The position numbers were made by a program, and so were the translations under genes. Source: Nipponacmea schrenckii (taxonomy: Eukaryota; Mollusca; Gastropoda; Lottiidae). Taken from it: a stretch of 64,000 nt of DNA. The notes beneath the pieces are model-generated. The model searched no databases. It worked only from the letters and a program-made list of their open reading frames with translations, and was not told where the DNA came from. Numbering within the stretch: the stretch's first letter is position 1; every line of letters starts with the position of its first letter. The DNA is taken from positions 25,812,338-25,876,337 of the forward strand of contig CM060199.1 of assembly GCA_030562195.1 (NCBI GenBank), read 5' to 3'. Shown piece after piece: positions 11,301 through 23,164 of this stretch.

Positions 11301-14300
11301 CTAACGGAAAAAAATGCCATCTTTTATATATTCTATCTAAATCCAACAGTTGCAGCATTCACAGAATTGACCTAACGGAAAAAAATGCCATCTTTTATAT
11401 ATTCTATCTAAATCCAACAGTTGCAGCTTTCACAGAGTTGACCTTATTAAGAAAAGGCCATCTTTTATATATTATATCTAAATCTAACAGTTGCAGCCTT
11501 TCTAACAGTTGCAGCATTCACAGAATTGACCTAACGAAAAAAAATGCCATCTTTTATATATTCTATCTAAATCCAACAGTTGCAGCTTTCACAGAGTTGA
11601 CCTTATTAAGAAAAGGCCATCTTTTATATATTATATCTAAATCTAACAGTTGCAGCCTTCAGAGAATTGACCTAATTAAGAAAAGGCCATCTTTTAAATA
11701 TTCTATCTAAATCTAACAGTTGCAGCCTTTACAGAATTGACCTAACTAAGAAAAGGCCATCTTTTAAATATTCTATCTAAATCTAACAGTTGCAGCCTTC
11801 ACAGAATTGACTTAACTAAGAAAAGGCCATCTTTTAAATATTCTATCTAAATCTAACAGTTGCAGCCTTCATAGAATTGACCTAACTAAGAAAAGGCCAT
11901 CTTTTAAATATTCTATTTAAATCTAACAGTTGCAGCATTCACAGAATTGACCTAACGGAAAAAAATGCCATCTTTTATATATTATATCTAAATCTAACAG
12001 TTGCAGCCTTTCTAACAGTTGCAGCCTTCACAGAATTGACCTAACTAAGAAAAGGCCATCTTTTAAATATTCTATTTAAATCTAACAGTTGCAGCATTCA
12101 CAGAATTGACCTTTAAAGGAAAAAAATGCCATCTTTTATATATTCTATCTAAATCCAACAGTTGCAGCTTCACAGAATTGACCTAACTTAAGAAAAGGCC
12201 ATCTTTTAAATATTCTATTTAAATCTAACAGTTGCAGCCTTCACAGAATTGACCTAACTAAGAAAAGGCCATCTTTTATAATATTCTATCTAAATCTAAC
12301 AGTTGCAGCATTCACAGAATTGACCTAACGGAAAAAAATGCCATCTTTTATATATTCTATCTAAATCCAACAGTTGCAGCTTCACAGAATTGACCTAACT
12401 AAGAAAAGGCCATCTTTTATATATTCTATCTAAATCTAACAGTTGCAGCCTTCACAGAATTGACCTAATTAAGAAAAGGCCATCTTTTATAATATTCTAT
12501 CTAAATCTAACAGTTGCAGCATTCACAGAATTGACCTAACGAAAAAAAATGCCATCTTTTATATATTCTATCTAAATCCAACAGTTGCAGCTTCACAGAA
12601 TTGACCTAACTAAGAAAAGGCCATCTTTTATATATTCTATCTAAATCTAACAGTTGCAGCCTTCAAGAATTGACCTAATTAAGAAAAGGCCATCTTTTAA
12701 ATATTCTATCTAAATCTAACAGTTGCAGCCTTACAGAATTGACCTAACTAAGAAAAGGCCATCTTTAAATATTCTATTAAATCTAACAGTTGCAGCATTC
12801 ACAGAATTGACCTAACGAAAAAAAATGCCATCTTTTATATATTCTATCTAAATCTAACAGTTGCAGCCTTTCACAGAGATTGACCTTACTAAGAAAAGGC
12901 CATCTTTTATATATTCTATCTAAATCTAACAGTTGCAGCCTTCACAGAATTGACCTAATTAAGAAAAGGCCATCTTTTATATATTCTATCTAAATCTAAC
13001 AGTTGCAGCCTTCACAGAATTGACCTAACTAAGAAAAGGCCATCTTTTAAATATTCTATCTAAATCTAACAGTTGCAGCCTTCACAGAATTGACTTAACT
13101 AAGAAAAGGCCATCTTTTAAATATTCTATCTAAATCTAACAGTTGCAGCCTTCATAGAATTGACCTAACTAAGAAAAGGCCATCTTTTAAATATTCTATC
13201 TAAATCTAACAGTTGCAGCCTTCACAGAATTGACCTAACTAAGAAAAGGCCATCTTTTATATATTCTATTTAAATCTAACAGTTGCAGCATTCACAGAAT
13301 TGACCTAACAGAAAAGGCCATCTTTAAATATTTATCTAAATCAACAGTTGCAGCCTTCACAGATTTCTTATAAGAAAAGGCTATCTTTTATATATTATAT
13401 CTAAATCTAACAGTTGCAGCCTTTCTAACAGTTGCAGCATTCACAGAATTGACCTAACGAAAAAAATGCCATCTTTTATATATTCTATCTAAATCCAACA
13501 GTTGCAGCTTTCACAGAGTTGACCTTATTAAGAAAAGGCCATCTTTTATATATTATATCTAAATCTAACAGTTGCAGCCTTCAGAGAATTGACCTAACTA
13601 AGAAAAGGCCATCTTTTAAATATTCTATCTAAATCTAACAGTTGCAGCCTTCACAGAATTGACTTAACTAAGAAAAGGCCATCTTTTAAATATTTATCTA
13701 AATCTAACAGTTGCAGCCTTCATAGAATTGACCTAACTAAGAAAAGGCCATCTTTTAAATATTCTATCTAAATCTAACAGTTGCAGCCTTCACAGAATTG
13801 ACCTAACTAAGAAAAGGCCATCTTTTATATTTTCTATTTAAATCTAACAGTTGCAGCATTCACAGAATTGACCTAACGGAAAAAATGCCATCTTTTATAT
13901 ATTCTATCTAAATCCAACAGTTGCAGCTTTCACAGAGTTGACCTTATTAAGAAAAGGCTATCTTTTAAATATTCTATCTAAATCTAACAGTTGCAGCCTT
14001 TTTAAAAGGAATTGAATTGACCTAAGAAAAAAAGACATCTTTTAAATATTCTATCTAAATCCAACAGTTGCAGCCTTTTACAGAATTGACCTTATTAAGA
14101 AAAGGCCATCTTTTATAATTTTTCTAAAACTAACATTTCTAACAGTTGCAGCATTCACAGAATTGACCTAACGAAAAAAAATGCCATCTTTTATATATTC
14201 TATCTAAATCCAACAGTTGCAGCTTTCACAGAGTTGACCTTATTAAGAAAAGGCCATCTTTTATATATTATATCTAAATCTAACAGTTGCAGCCTTTCTA

Positions 14301-17300
14301 ACAGTTGCAGCATTCACAGAATTGACCTAACGAAAAAAAATGCCATCTTTTATATATTCTATCTAAATCCAACAGTTGCAGCTTTCACAGAGTTGACCTT
14401 ATTAAGAAAAGGCCATCTTTTATATATTATATCTAAATCTAACAGTTGCAGCCTTCACAGAATTGACCTAACTAAGAAAAGGCCATCTTTTAAATATTCT
14501 ATCTAAATCTAACAGTTGCAGCCTTCACAGAATTGACTTAACTAAGAAAAGGCCATCTTTTAAATATTCTATCTAAATCTAACAGTTGCAGCCTTCATCA
14601 GAATTGACCTAACTAAGAAAAGGCCATCTTTTAAATATTCTATCTAAATCTAACAGTTGCAGCCTTCAAGATTGACCTTATTAAGAAAAGGCCATCTTTT
14701 AAATATTCTAAACTAAATTTTAACAGTTGCAGCTTCACAGAATTGACCTAACGAAAAAAAAGGCCATCTTTTAAATATTCTATCTAAATCTAACAGTTGC
14801 AGCCTTCACAGAATTGACCTTAACTAAGAAAAGGCCATCTTTTAAATATTCTATCTAAATCTAACAGTTGCAGCCTTCACAGAATTGACCTAACTAAGAA
14901 AAGGCCATCTTTTATATATTCTATCTAAATCTAACAGTTGCAGCCTTCACAGAATTGACCTAACTTAAGAAAAGGCCATCTTTTAAATATTCTATCTAAA
15001 TCTAACAGTTGCAGCCTTCACAGAATTGACCTAACTAAGAAAAGGCCATCTTTTATATATTCTATCTAAATCCAACAGTTGCAGCTTTCACAGAGTTGAC
15101 CTTATTAAGAAAAGGCCATCTTTTAAATATTCTATTTAAATCTAACAGTTGCAGCCTTCACAGAATTGACCTAACAAGAAAATGCCATCTTTTATATATT
15201 CTATCTAAATCAACAGTTGCAGCTTCACAGAATTGACCTAATTAAGAAAAGGCCATCTTTTATATATTCTATCTAAATCTAACAGTTGCAGCCTTTCACA
15301 GAGATTGACCTTATCTAAGAAAAAGGCCATCTTTTATATATTCTATCTAAATCTAACAGTTGCAGCCCTTTTACAGAATTGACCTATTAAGAAAAGAGCC
15401 ATCTTTTATATATTCTATCTAAATCTAACAGTTGCAGCTTCACAGAATTGACCTTTAAATAAGAAAAGGCCATCTTTTAAATATTCTATCTAAATCTAAC
15501 AGTTGCAGCCTTCACAGAATTGACTTAACTAAGAAAAGGCCATCTTTTAAATATTCTATCTAAATCTAACAGTTGCAGCCTTCACAGAATTGACCTAACT
15601 AAGAAAAGGCCATCTTTTAAATATTCTATCTAAATCTAACAGTTGCAGCCTTCACAGAATTGACCTAACTAAGAAAAGGCCATCTTTTAAATATTCTATC
15701 TAAATCTAACAGTTACAGCCTTCACAGAATTGACCTAACTAAGAAAAGGCCATCTTTTCTTTCTTCTATCTAAATCCAACAGTTGCAGCCTTCACAGAAT
15801 TGACCTAACTAAGAAAAGGCCTTCTATTTAAATCTAACAGTTGCAGCCTTCACAGAATTGACCTAATTAAGAAAAGGCCATCTTTTCTTTCTTCTATCTA
15901 AATCTACAGTTGCAGCCTTCACAGAATTGACCTAATTAAGAAAAGGCCATCTTTTAAATATTCTATCTAAATCTAACAGTTGCAGCCTTCACAGAATTGA
16001 CCTTATTAAGAAAAAGCCATCTTTTATATATTCTATCTAAATCTAACAGTTACAGCCTTCACAGAATTGACCTAATTAAGAAAAGACCATCTTTTATATA
16101 TTCTATCTAAATCTAACAGTTGCAGCCGTCACAGAATTGACTTAACTAAGAAAAGGCCATCTATTAAATAATCTATCTAAATCTAACAGTTGCAGCCTTC
16201 ACAGAATTGACTTTACTAAGAAAAGGCCATCTTTTAAATATTCTATCTAAATCTAACAGTTGCAGCCTTCATAGAATTGACCTAACTAAGACAAGGCCAT
16301 CTTTTAAATATTCTATCTAAATCTAACAGTTGCAGCCTTCACAGAATTGACCTAACTAAGAAAAGGCCATCTTTTAAATATTCTATCTAAATCTAACAGT
16401 TGCAGCCTTCATAGAATTGACCTAACTAAGAAAAGGCCATCTTTTAAATATTCTATCTAAATCCAACAGTTGCAGCTTTCACAGAGTTGACCTTATAAAG
16501 AAAAGGCCATCTTTTATATATTATATCTAAATCTAACAGTTGCAGCATTCACAGAATTGACCTAATGGAAAAAAATGCCATCTTTTATATATTCTATCTA
16601 AATCCAACAGTTGCAGCTTTCACAGAGTTGACCTTATTAAGAAAAGGCCATCTTTTATATATTATATCTAAATCTAACAGTTGCAGCCTTTCTCACAGAA
16701 TTGACCTAACGAAAAAAAATGCCATCTTTTATATATTCTATCTAAATCCAATAGTTGCAGCTTTCACAGAGTTGACCTTATTAAGAAAAGGCCATCTTTT
16801 ATATATTATATCTAAATCTAACAGTTGCAGCCTTCAGAGAATTGACCTAATTAAGAAAAGGCCATCTTTTAAATATTCTATCTAAATCTAACAGTTACAG
16901 CCTTCACAGAATTGACCTAATTAAGAAAAGGCCATCTTTTAAATATTCTATCTAAATCTAACAGTTACAGCCTTCACAGAATTGACCTAACTAAGAAAAG
17001 GCCATCTTTTCTTTCTTCTATCTAAATCCAACAGTTGCAGCCTTCACAGAATTGACCTAATTAAGAAAAGGCCATCTTTTAAATATTCTATCTAAATCTA
17101 ACAGTTGCAGCCTTCACAGAATTGACCTAATTAAGAAAAGGCCATATTTTCTTTCTTCTATTTAAATCTAACAGTTGCAGCCTTCACAGAATTGACCTAA
17201 TTAAGAAAAGGCCATCTTTTAAATATTCTATTTAAATCTAACAGTTGCAGCCTTCACAGAATTGACCTAATTAAGAAAAGGCCATCTTTTAAATATTCTA

Positions 17301-17620
17301 TCTAAATCTAACAGTTGCAGCCTTCAAAGAATTGACCTAATTAAGAAAAGGCCATCTTTTATATATTCTATCTAAATCTAACAGTTACAGCCTTCACAGA
17401 ATTGACCTAATTAAGAAAAGGCCATCTTTTATATATTCTATCTAAATCTAACAGTTACAGCCTTCACAGAATTGACCATATTAAGAAAAGGCCATCTTTT
17501 AAATATTCTATCTAAATCTAACAGTTGCAGCATTCACAGAATTGACCTAATTAAGAAAAGGCCATCTTTTAAATATTCTTTTTAAGTTTAACAGTTGCAT
17601 GTTCCATCTAAATCTAACAG
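8319..17620. repeat. 70-bp satellite DNA array
   Basis: Roughly 130 tandem monomers of 70 bp: aagaaaaggccatcttttaa / atattctatctaaatctaac / agttgcagccttcacagaat / tgacctaact. Variants differ mainly at ATATATTC versus AAATATTC, at the TGACCTAACT versus TGACTTAACT end (the latter creates TTAA), and in an 'AACGGAAAAAAATGCC' form. Longer blocks recur identically at about 8729, 10648, 11438 and, with minor change, 14234, including the short junction 'gcctttctaacagttgcagc'. This shows higher-order duplication. The open frames across the array follow from 70x3=210 periodicity and are not genes. Confidence 0.95.
17612..17620. other. 9-bp target-site duplication ATCTAACAG (left)
   Basis: ATCTAACAG at 17612-17620 is repeated at 18245-18253, directly outside the inverted termini. 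It is also part of the satellite monomer, so the insertion site is satellite. Confidence 0.75.
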
Positions 17621-18244
17621 CAGTCTAGTTAAAATATAGACATAACTTTCGTTCGTATTTTATTACTTTCAGTTGGAATGCTTTTATTACCTATTAGCTT
17701 TGTACGTAACCACTACAGTAAGGTCTTACACTGCCCTTCAATACGAACTGTTGAAAGACCTTTGACCTTACTCAGTTTTAACCAATCACAGCGCTTCTAT
17801 TCCCTTCCAACAGATAATGTGACGTGAACAATTGGTGCATTCTGAGATGTATTAGACTAGCTTATAAAGTCTGCTTAAATAGAAAGTAGAACAATATGGC
17901 TGTTTCGTCAACTGCTGATATACTATTTATTTATTATGGATTCAATATAGACACCATAGAAGGTTAATATTAAAAAAGAATGTGTGTTTGATTTGTGGAA
18001 TGGCCTTGTACCAGGGTTTTTCATTGGCTGTTCTGTATCAGTTTAAATTAAGTGGATCGGTTAAAACAGAGGTCATAAGGTTAAAACTGAGTTGGGTCAA
18101 AGGTCGTTCGAAAAAGTCTGTATTGAAAGGCAGTGTCAGACCTAACTGTAGTGGTTACGTACAAAGCTAATATCTAATTAAAAACATGCGAAACGAAACT
18201 AATAAAATACAAACGAAAGTTTGGTCTATATTTTAATTAGACTG
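17621..18244. mobile_element. Long-TIR non-autonomous element with 9-bp TSD (Mutator-like)
   Basis: Both ends start CAGTCTA(G/A)TTAAAATATAG and continue as an imperfect inverted repeat well over 100 bp inwards (shared 'agctttgtacgtaaccacta' and 'ggcagtgt'). No transposase is present. Long TIRs plus a 9-bp duplication are hallmarks of Mutator-like elements; assignment by structure only. Confidence 0.7.
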
Positions 18245-18345
18245 ATCTAACAGTTGCAGGGTTCACCGAATTTATCTAACTAAGAAAAGGCCATCTTTTA
18301 TATATTCTATCTAAATCTTAACAGTTACAGCTTTCACAGAATCGA
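18245..18345. repeat. Right end of the 70-bp satellite array
   Basis: One and a half monomers (ttgcaggg..ctaagaaaagg..tctaaatcttaacagttac) end near 'cacagaatcgacc', after which unique-looking sequence begins. Confidence 0.85.
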
Positions 18346-18409
18346 CCATTCTTAAAACTTGTCATAAAATACAGTCATACATAAAATGCGAAAAAACATG
18401 AAAAGAACT

Positions 18410-21400
18410 TCACATAGTTGCCAATTCATGATCTGGCTTTGGACAAGTTACATCTTGCGTTTCTTCGGAACAAAACTCTCTAATGCTATTAAACAAATAC
18501 CATTGACGTTCAAGAGTCAATCCAGGTGGAGGGATAATATCAGGAAGACTTGAGGTCGGAAAATTATCAGGATCTTTCAGCAAGCAAAATTCCTTTTCAT
18601 CAGTATCAAAATACTCTTTGTAAAAAACCCAGCCAGGCCTTTCATAACTAAACCTGAAATAAAAACCATGGTGAGAAGATATGCGATCATATACTTTGAT
18701 GGAATGATATCAGAATACAAAGATATCTGAATGAAACAAAAAAGACCACACTGGCATTATCAGAAAATCGAAAAAACCTTGCTACTTTTGTCCTTTAAAC
18801 TGAAGATATCAGGATTTCAAATGTCTAAACACTTGTTTTCTTTTTCGGAAAACAGAAATCTTGTAGATCATTGTTTTTCAGTTTTATGGATAGTTGATAG
18901 TCTTGACCCTGGATAACTGTCGGTTAAAATTGTTTTTTATCATGAAGATGTCACACATTCTGATAACAAGAGTATCAGCTAAAACATTTTTTTTAAATGC
19001 ATAAAAATAGGTAATAATTACAACATTATTCACCTGAAGTGTTGATAACCTTTAATGCTATTTAGAGGTTTATAATATTTCAGAAATTTTTTCCCCCAGT
19101 CATAAGTATTAACAACTACTGTTCCATCATCATTTATTACAGGTTGTGGGATATTAATACCAGAGACTGTACTGTTTTTCACAATATCAGCAAATTCAGC
19201 AACAGAACACACTCTTGTTTTTCGGAATCTTTGTTTTATGAGACCAAAACACCAATCAGGAGAAAATTTGTATGTCCAGAAATCAAAAAGTTCAATGATA
19301 TAGACTTATGAAGTCCTAGTAAAACCCTCCAGGCAAAATACCACAAAACATACTTATTCTTGTTTTGACCAGAACAGTTATCACAATGTAAATCTATGTT
19401 CTTTTCACCGAAGGCGTAATTATCAAAGAAATGGTGTAAAAAACTTATCACATCAGTTGATCCTTTAGATGAACAGGAACCTTCGTCTAAGAGATAATTA
19501 ACTTGTTGTGGCAGCCCTTCACAATTAATGCCAAACAAGCCACACTTACGAGGAGTTAAGAAGTACATAGGACCTGGTTGTAGAGGGTCACTTGGAATCT
19601 GGACCTGTTGTGCAAAGTCAAACGAATAATGACCTGTAATATCCTGGCTGCAGGCAGGATGTGGTCCAAGAGATAAAGCCCTAGATATCAGTTGATCTTA
19701 CTTGCACTAGTCATATTACGATATGCCTTTCTTTCAAGTTCTACCACTCTTAAGTGTTCTTCCTGTTTTATAAGTTTAGCACTTTTCACTATTTCTGGTA
19801 AATTGGCACTTCTGTAAACTTGGTAATTGTTCTTTTGGGAAGTCGAGCACAGATCTGTCATAGGTTTAGCCTGAATGATGTATGGCAGTAAAGGTGTCCA
19901 AAGTTTACGAAAAGATGTCAACTTAACAGCCCGATCACCTGAAAATAAGAAAAAACCAGTATTAGCACACAATATTTTAATAGTGGAATTAGTTGTACAT
20001 GGTCCTATGTTTCGTTTTGAAGCCTTTACTGTATAGTATTTGCTTTTTTGACTTGCTGCAAATTCATAACAGTTCAAAGTGGTCTGAGGGTTGCTTGAAA
20101 AATTCAGTCAATATCTATATCATCCTTTTAATTAATTGAGTGCAAGATAGAGGTGAGAAAATATTGATTCGTATCAGTATCACAATACAAATGGGCGGGA
20201 TAATTCTCGACCCCAAATTAAAGAGTTTCTTATTATTATTATAGATGCTGATACATATCTTGAAGTGGTAGACAAACTCAGGCTTCAGAATTTTTCATTT
20301 CAGATCTAACGAAGAGAAACTGAATCTGTTTTCACACATTTTCATAGCTCCAGTTATAACTGGCTTTTTTATATTTGTTAATAGCCCAGTGAGGATGGCA
20401 TCAGTACCTACCTGTGATTTCCATAGCTGCACTGTATAGTCTATATACTGCAGCTTTTGTTGTGGAGGATGGTAGAAGTTTTATTCTAAAATCTTTATGA
20501 CTAGGAATGCGTCCTTGTAAAACAAGGGCATGATCTTCTGCAAAATTAATTATAAAGGTGACGACATTCTGTATATCCTTCAAACTATGAAAATTACTGC
20601 CTTTTCTCCTTCCACCAGACTTTTTAACTTTCGGCATTAAGTTGTTCTGCTTGTACCAATTGATGCAGGCTGTCAGACGGTTCTGTGATATCCTATCAAA
20701 AAACAAAGAATCATTAGGAAAGTTCCTCAAACTAAAAAGTTTGCTTATGGAATTTTAATAATAAACGTACCGGTAAATTAAAGAGGTCAAATTTTAACCA
20801 AGAAGTTCTGATTGGCTGGAAGAACATAAAAAGATGTACCTCGACCATAAGAATACAATATTTGGCCAATTGCAATAGATCAAGCTCGTGCAGCATACAG
20901 ATTAAGGGAAAAGCGTTCAACTGATCATTATATTAAAAACCTACAATACAGTAATCGAAAAGGGTTTGTTTTTCGTTGGAAACATAACAAGACTTCAAAA
21001 TTGTACAGGTACAATTCACAGAAATTGGCAAATCTAGCCTAGATCTCAAGTGGCCTAAATCTCTCAATCTAATTGACCACTTACCCATGAATAAATTTGA
21101 AAGCTTCGCGGCATACTCTTGTGCCTTCAATTAAATATGCTGTGCTTTGATGTTGCCTTTCTTTGGGTTTGTGTTTTTTACCATTGGTTAATTTAGAGGT
21201 CTGCATTGTGCAACTAACTTTAGCTATTATAATCAAGTTCTTTTCAAAATCTGTCATTTCCTGCATGTCCATTCGTGTAATATAAATTAGCTCTGGGTCA
21301 GACATCCTTGAAACAATTTCCAGCTTTAGAAGCTGCACAATTGCATTGAAACTTTGAAATTTTGTCTTTTTCCATATCAGAATCATTATCTGGCTAATCT

Positions 21401-21728
21401 CATCACTAGTATCAATATTATGAATGTCATTGTTATTAGTAAAAGTTTCATTATCTGATCCATTATCCGTCTCATTAAATTGTAAACAATTGACTGCACA
21501 CGCGATTTCAGAATTTAAATGTTCCTTATTGTAAAGTTTATCGTCATCAGCTTCTTCCAGTCCATTTTCCGATTCCTCTGAGTCTGATTCTGATCAGCTG
21601 TCATCATCGTGGGCTTCGGCAAAATAATCGGTGATTAAATTCAAAATATCTCCTTCACATTTATCAAAAACATTCGAATTAGCAGTATCGCTAAAGGCTT
21701 TAGCAATAGTAAGAGCTTTATCCGTCAT
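18410..21728 (-). pseudogene. Four-exon transposase-like gene with CDNCSGQNKN motif
   Basis: Exons on the minus strand: 21085-21728 (start MTDKALTIAKAF), 20412-20731, 19034-19938 and 18410-18653 (ends PKPDHELATM, TGA). All three introns are GT-AG and the phases match. Order of recognisable parts: acidic N-terminus; RVCREAFKFIHG; NFAEDHALVLQGRIP; KPMTDLC; HYSFDFAQQV and MYFLTPRKCGLFG; LHCDNCSGQNKN; a GHTKF/DWCFGL block; C-terminal ERPGWVFYKEYF. I recall this order from a multicopy invertebrate and fish family annotated as uncharacterised; the D-N-C box and the GQNKN stretch look like a DDE/RNase-H-fold transposase core. As assembled it is broken by a TGA at about 21596-21598, a one-base shift near 19695 and another near 19265 (ACAAATTTTC). 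No terminal repeats were found, so mobility is inference. Confidence 0.65.
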
Positions 21729-21739
21729 TATTATAAATT

Positions 21740-22432
21740 TACCGATAAAATCTGTATCAATATTCTAGAATTCATGAAAATGTTTGTTTACGACGCCATG
21801 ATGGATTTCAAGGTGCGCGATCACTTGACTGTGATTGACCAATCATAGCATTATTATTTTCCGTATTTGGCTTTTCCCTTAGCAACATAGAGGTTTCTTT
21901 ACTGAATATTCATTACTCTAGACCCACCAGACGATCGATTTCATTGTTGACTTTTGCTATTCTTGGAAATTCCTATGTTAAAAATAGAATAACTAGATGG
22001 CGCTTATGAATTTGATACTAAATATGATTAGGGGAATCCCCAGAAACGGCCATTTCTTCGGGTTGAATTCTTGCGATTTTCAAGGCGAAAACGGTTCTGT
22101 TAATTATTCCTCTAATGACCCTGCTTCAGTCAAATCCGAAAAAAAGGATGATTCAATTATTTTTCATGACTAAAATTGCGCACATTTTAAAGAAAAATGT
22201 TTTAGGAAGGCGGTTTAATCAAAAAAGTGATATGTTGACCCAATTTCACAAAAAATACGCTTTTTTCAAGTTTGTTTAACGCCGCATTCCGACTCATTTT
22301 GCCAGAGCGGGTCACATTTAGAGTCCATGCACAGTATGGAAATTAAAGTACAAAGAGCTTTGAGCTTCCCGAAAAATTCCAAAAACAGACGAAAACAGTT
22401 TAAGGATATAAAAATCGTGGCAATTTTTTACA
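21740..22432. other. Spacer upstream of the transposase-like gene
   Basis: No gene recognised. It contains 'actcattttgccagagcggg' (about 22291-22310), whose complement resembles 2512-2530 directly after the zinc-finger segment. A short dispersed repeat is therefore linked with the recombinase-like family. Confidence 0.4.
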
Positions 22433-23164
22433 CAACACCCAAACATTGGAAGAAGGTGAGGGCGAAATAGTTCCAGCTAGGAGACCAAGTACATCATCAA
22501 ATCATTCTACCTACATTGGGCATTTCCCTAAAACATTGTGTGGAAAACATTAAAGCAGAAGCTGACCAGTTTTTAGCATTGTACAACTTTGAGTGGAACC
22601 ATGAGATATCGTCACTAGCAAGAGATAACTGGATAAAGAAAAGTTTAACAAACCAAAGAGATTACCGCTTACTGAAGATCTCGGAAACAGTTACTTGAAA
22701 GACAAGATAGGAAAGGAGCGAAAGGAACAGCTGACAATCCTAATCCATCCACTTGGAGAAGTTTTGCCGAGTCTCTGTTGGCCCAGGTGGTGTTATTTAA
22801 CAGAAGAAGAGGTGGAGAAACACAGCTTCTGCCAATCAAACAATTCAAAGAAGGAGTACAAAATAAGCGAACAACAATGACAACTGATGTGAAGAATTCA
22901 TTATAAGAATTAGAACTGAAATTATGTAAATATATGCACATGATTGAAATGAGAGGAAGAAAAGTAGCAGTCATGTTAACCAATCACATGAAGGAAGACA
23001 TAGAATTACTCATTCAAGAACGATCTAAAGGAGGGATACTGGAAGGAAATGAATATCTTTTTGCACGACAAGGAACATATGAAACTCCAATTCGGAATTG
23101 TGATATTTTAAGAAAGTTTGCTAAAGAATCAGGAGCCAAGAATCCAAATATTATTACGATGGTT
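22433..23164 (+). pseudogene. Middle part of a tyrosine-recombinase-like multicopy family, truncated by a LINE
   Basis: The plus strand carries pieces in several frames: GEIVPARRPS; EADQFLALYNFEWNHEISSLA; and, from 22934, MIEMRGRKVAVMLT ... EYLFARQG ... LRKFAKESGAKNPN. These match the order I recall for a large fish and invertebrate family that ends in an LTSTxLRKxxAT...LGH...HREYYRL tyrosine-recombinase-like domain. That domain is absent here because LINE sequence begins straight after GAKNPNIIT. The second relic at 54.9 kb carries the missing end. Frameshifts between the pieces make this copy dead. Relation to Crypton-type recombinases is inference. Confidence 0.55.

Noticed and set aside
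8729..16885. Repeated 90-106-residue open frames in the satellite (FYLNPTVAAFTELT...)
   Set aside because: They arise because three 70-bp monomers equal 210 bases; the frames follow the repeat, with no start context, introns or domain.
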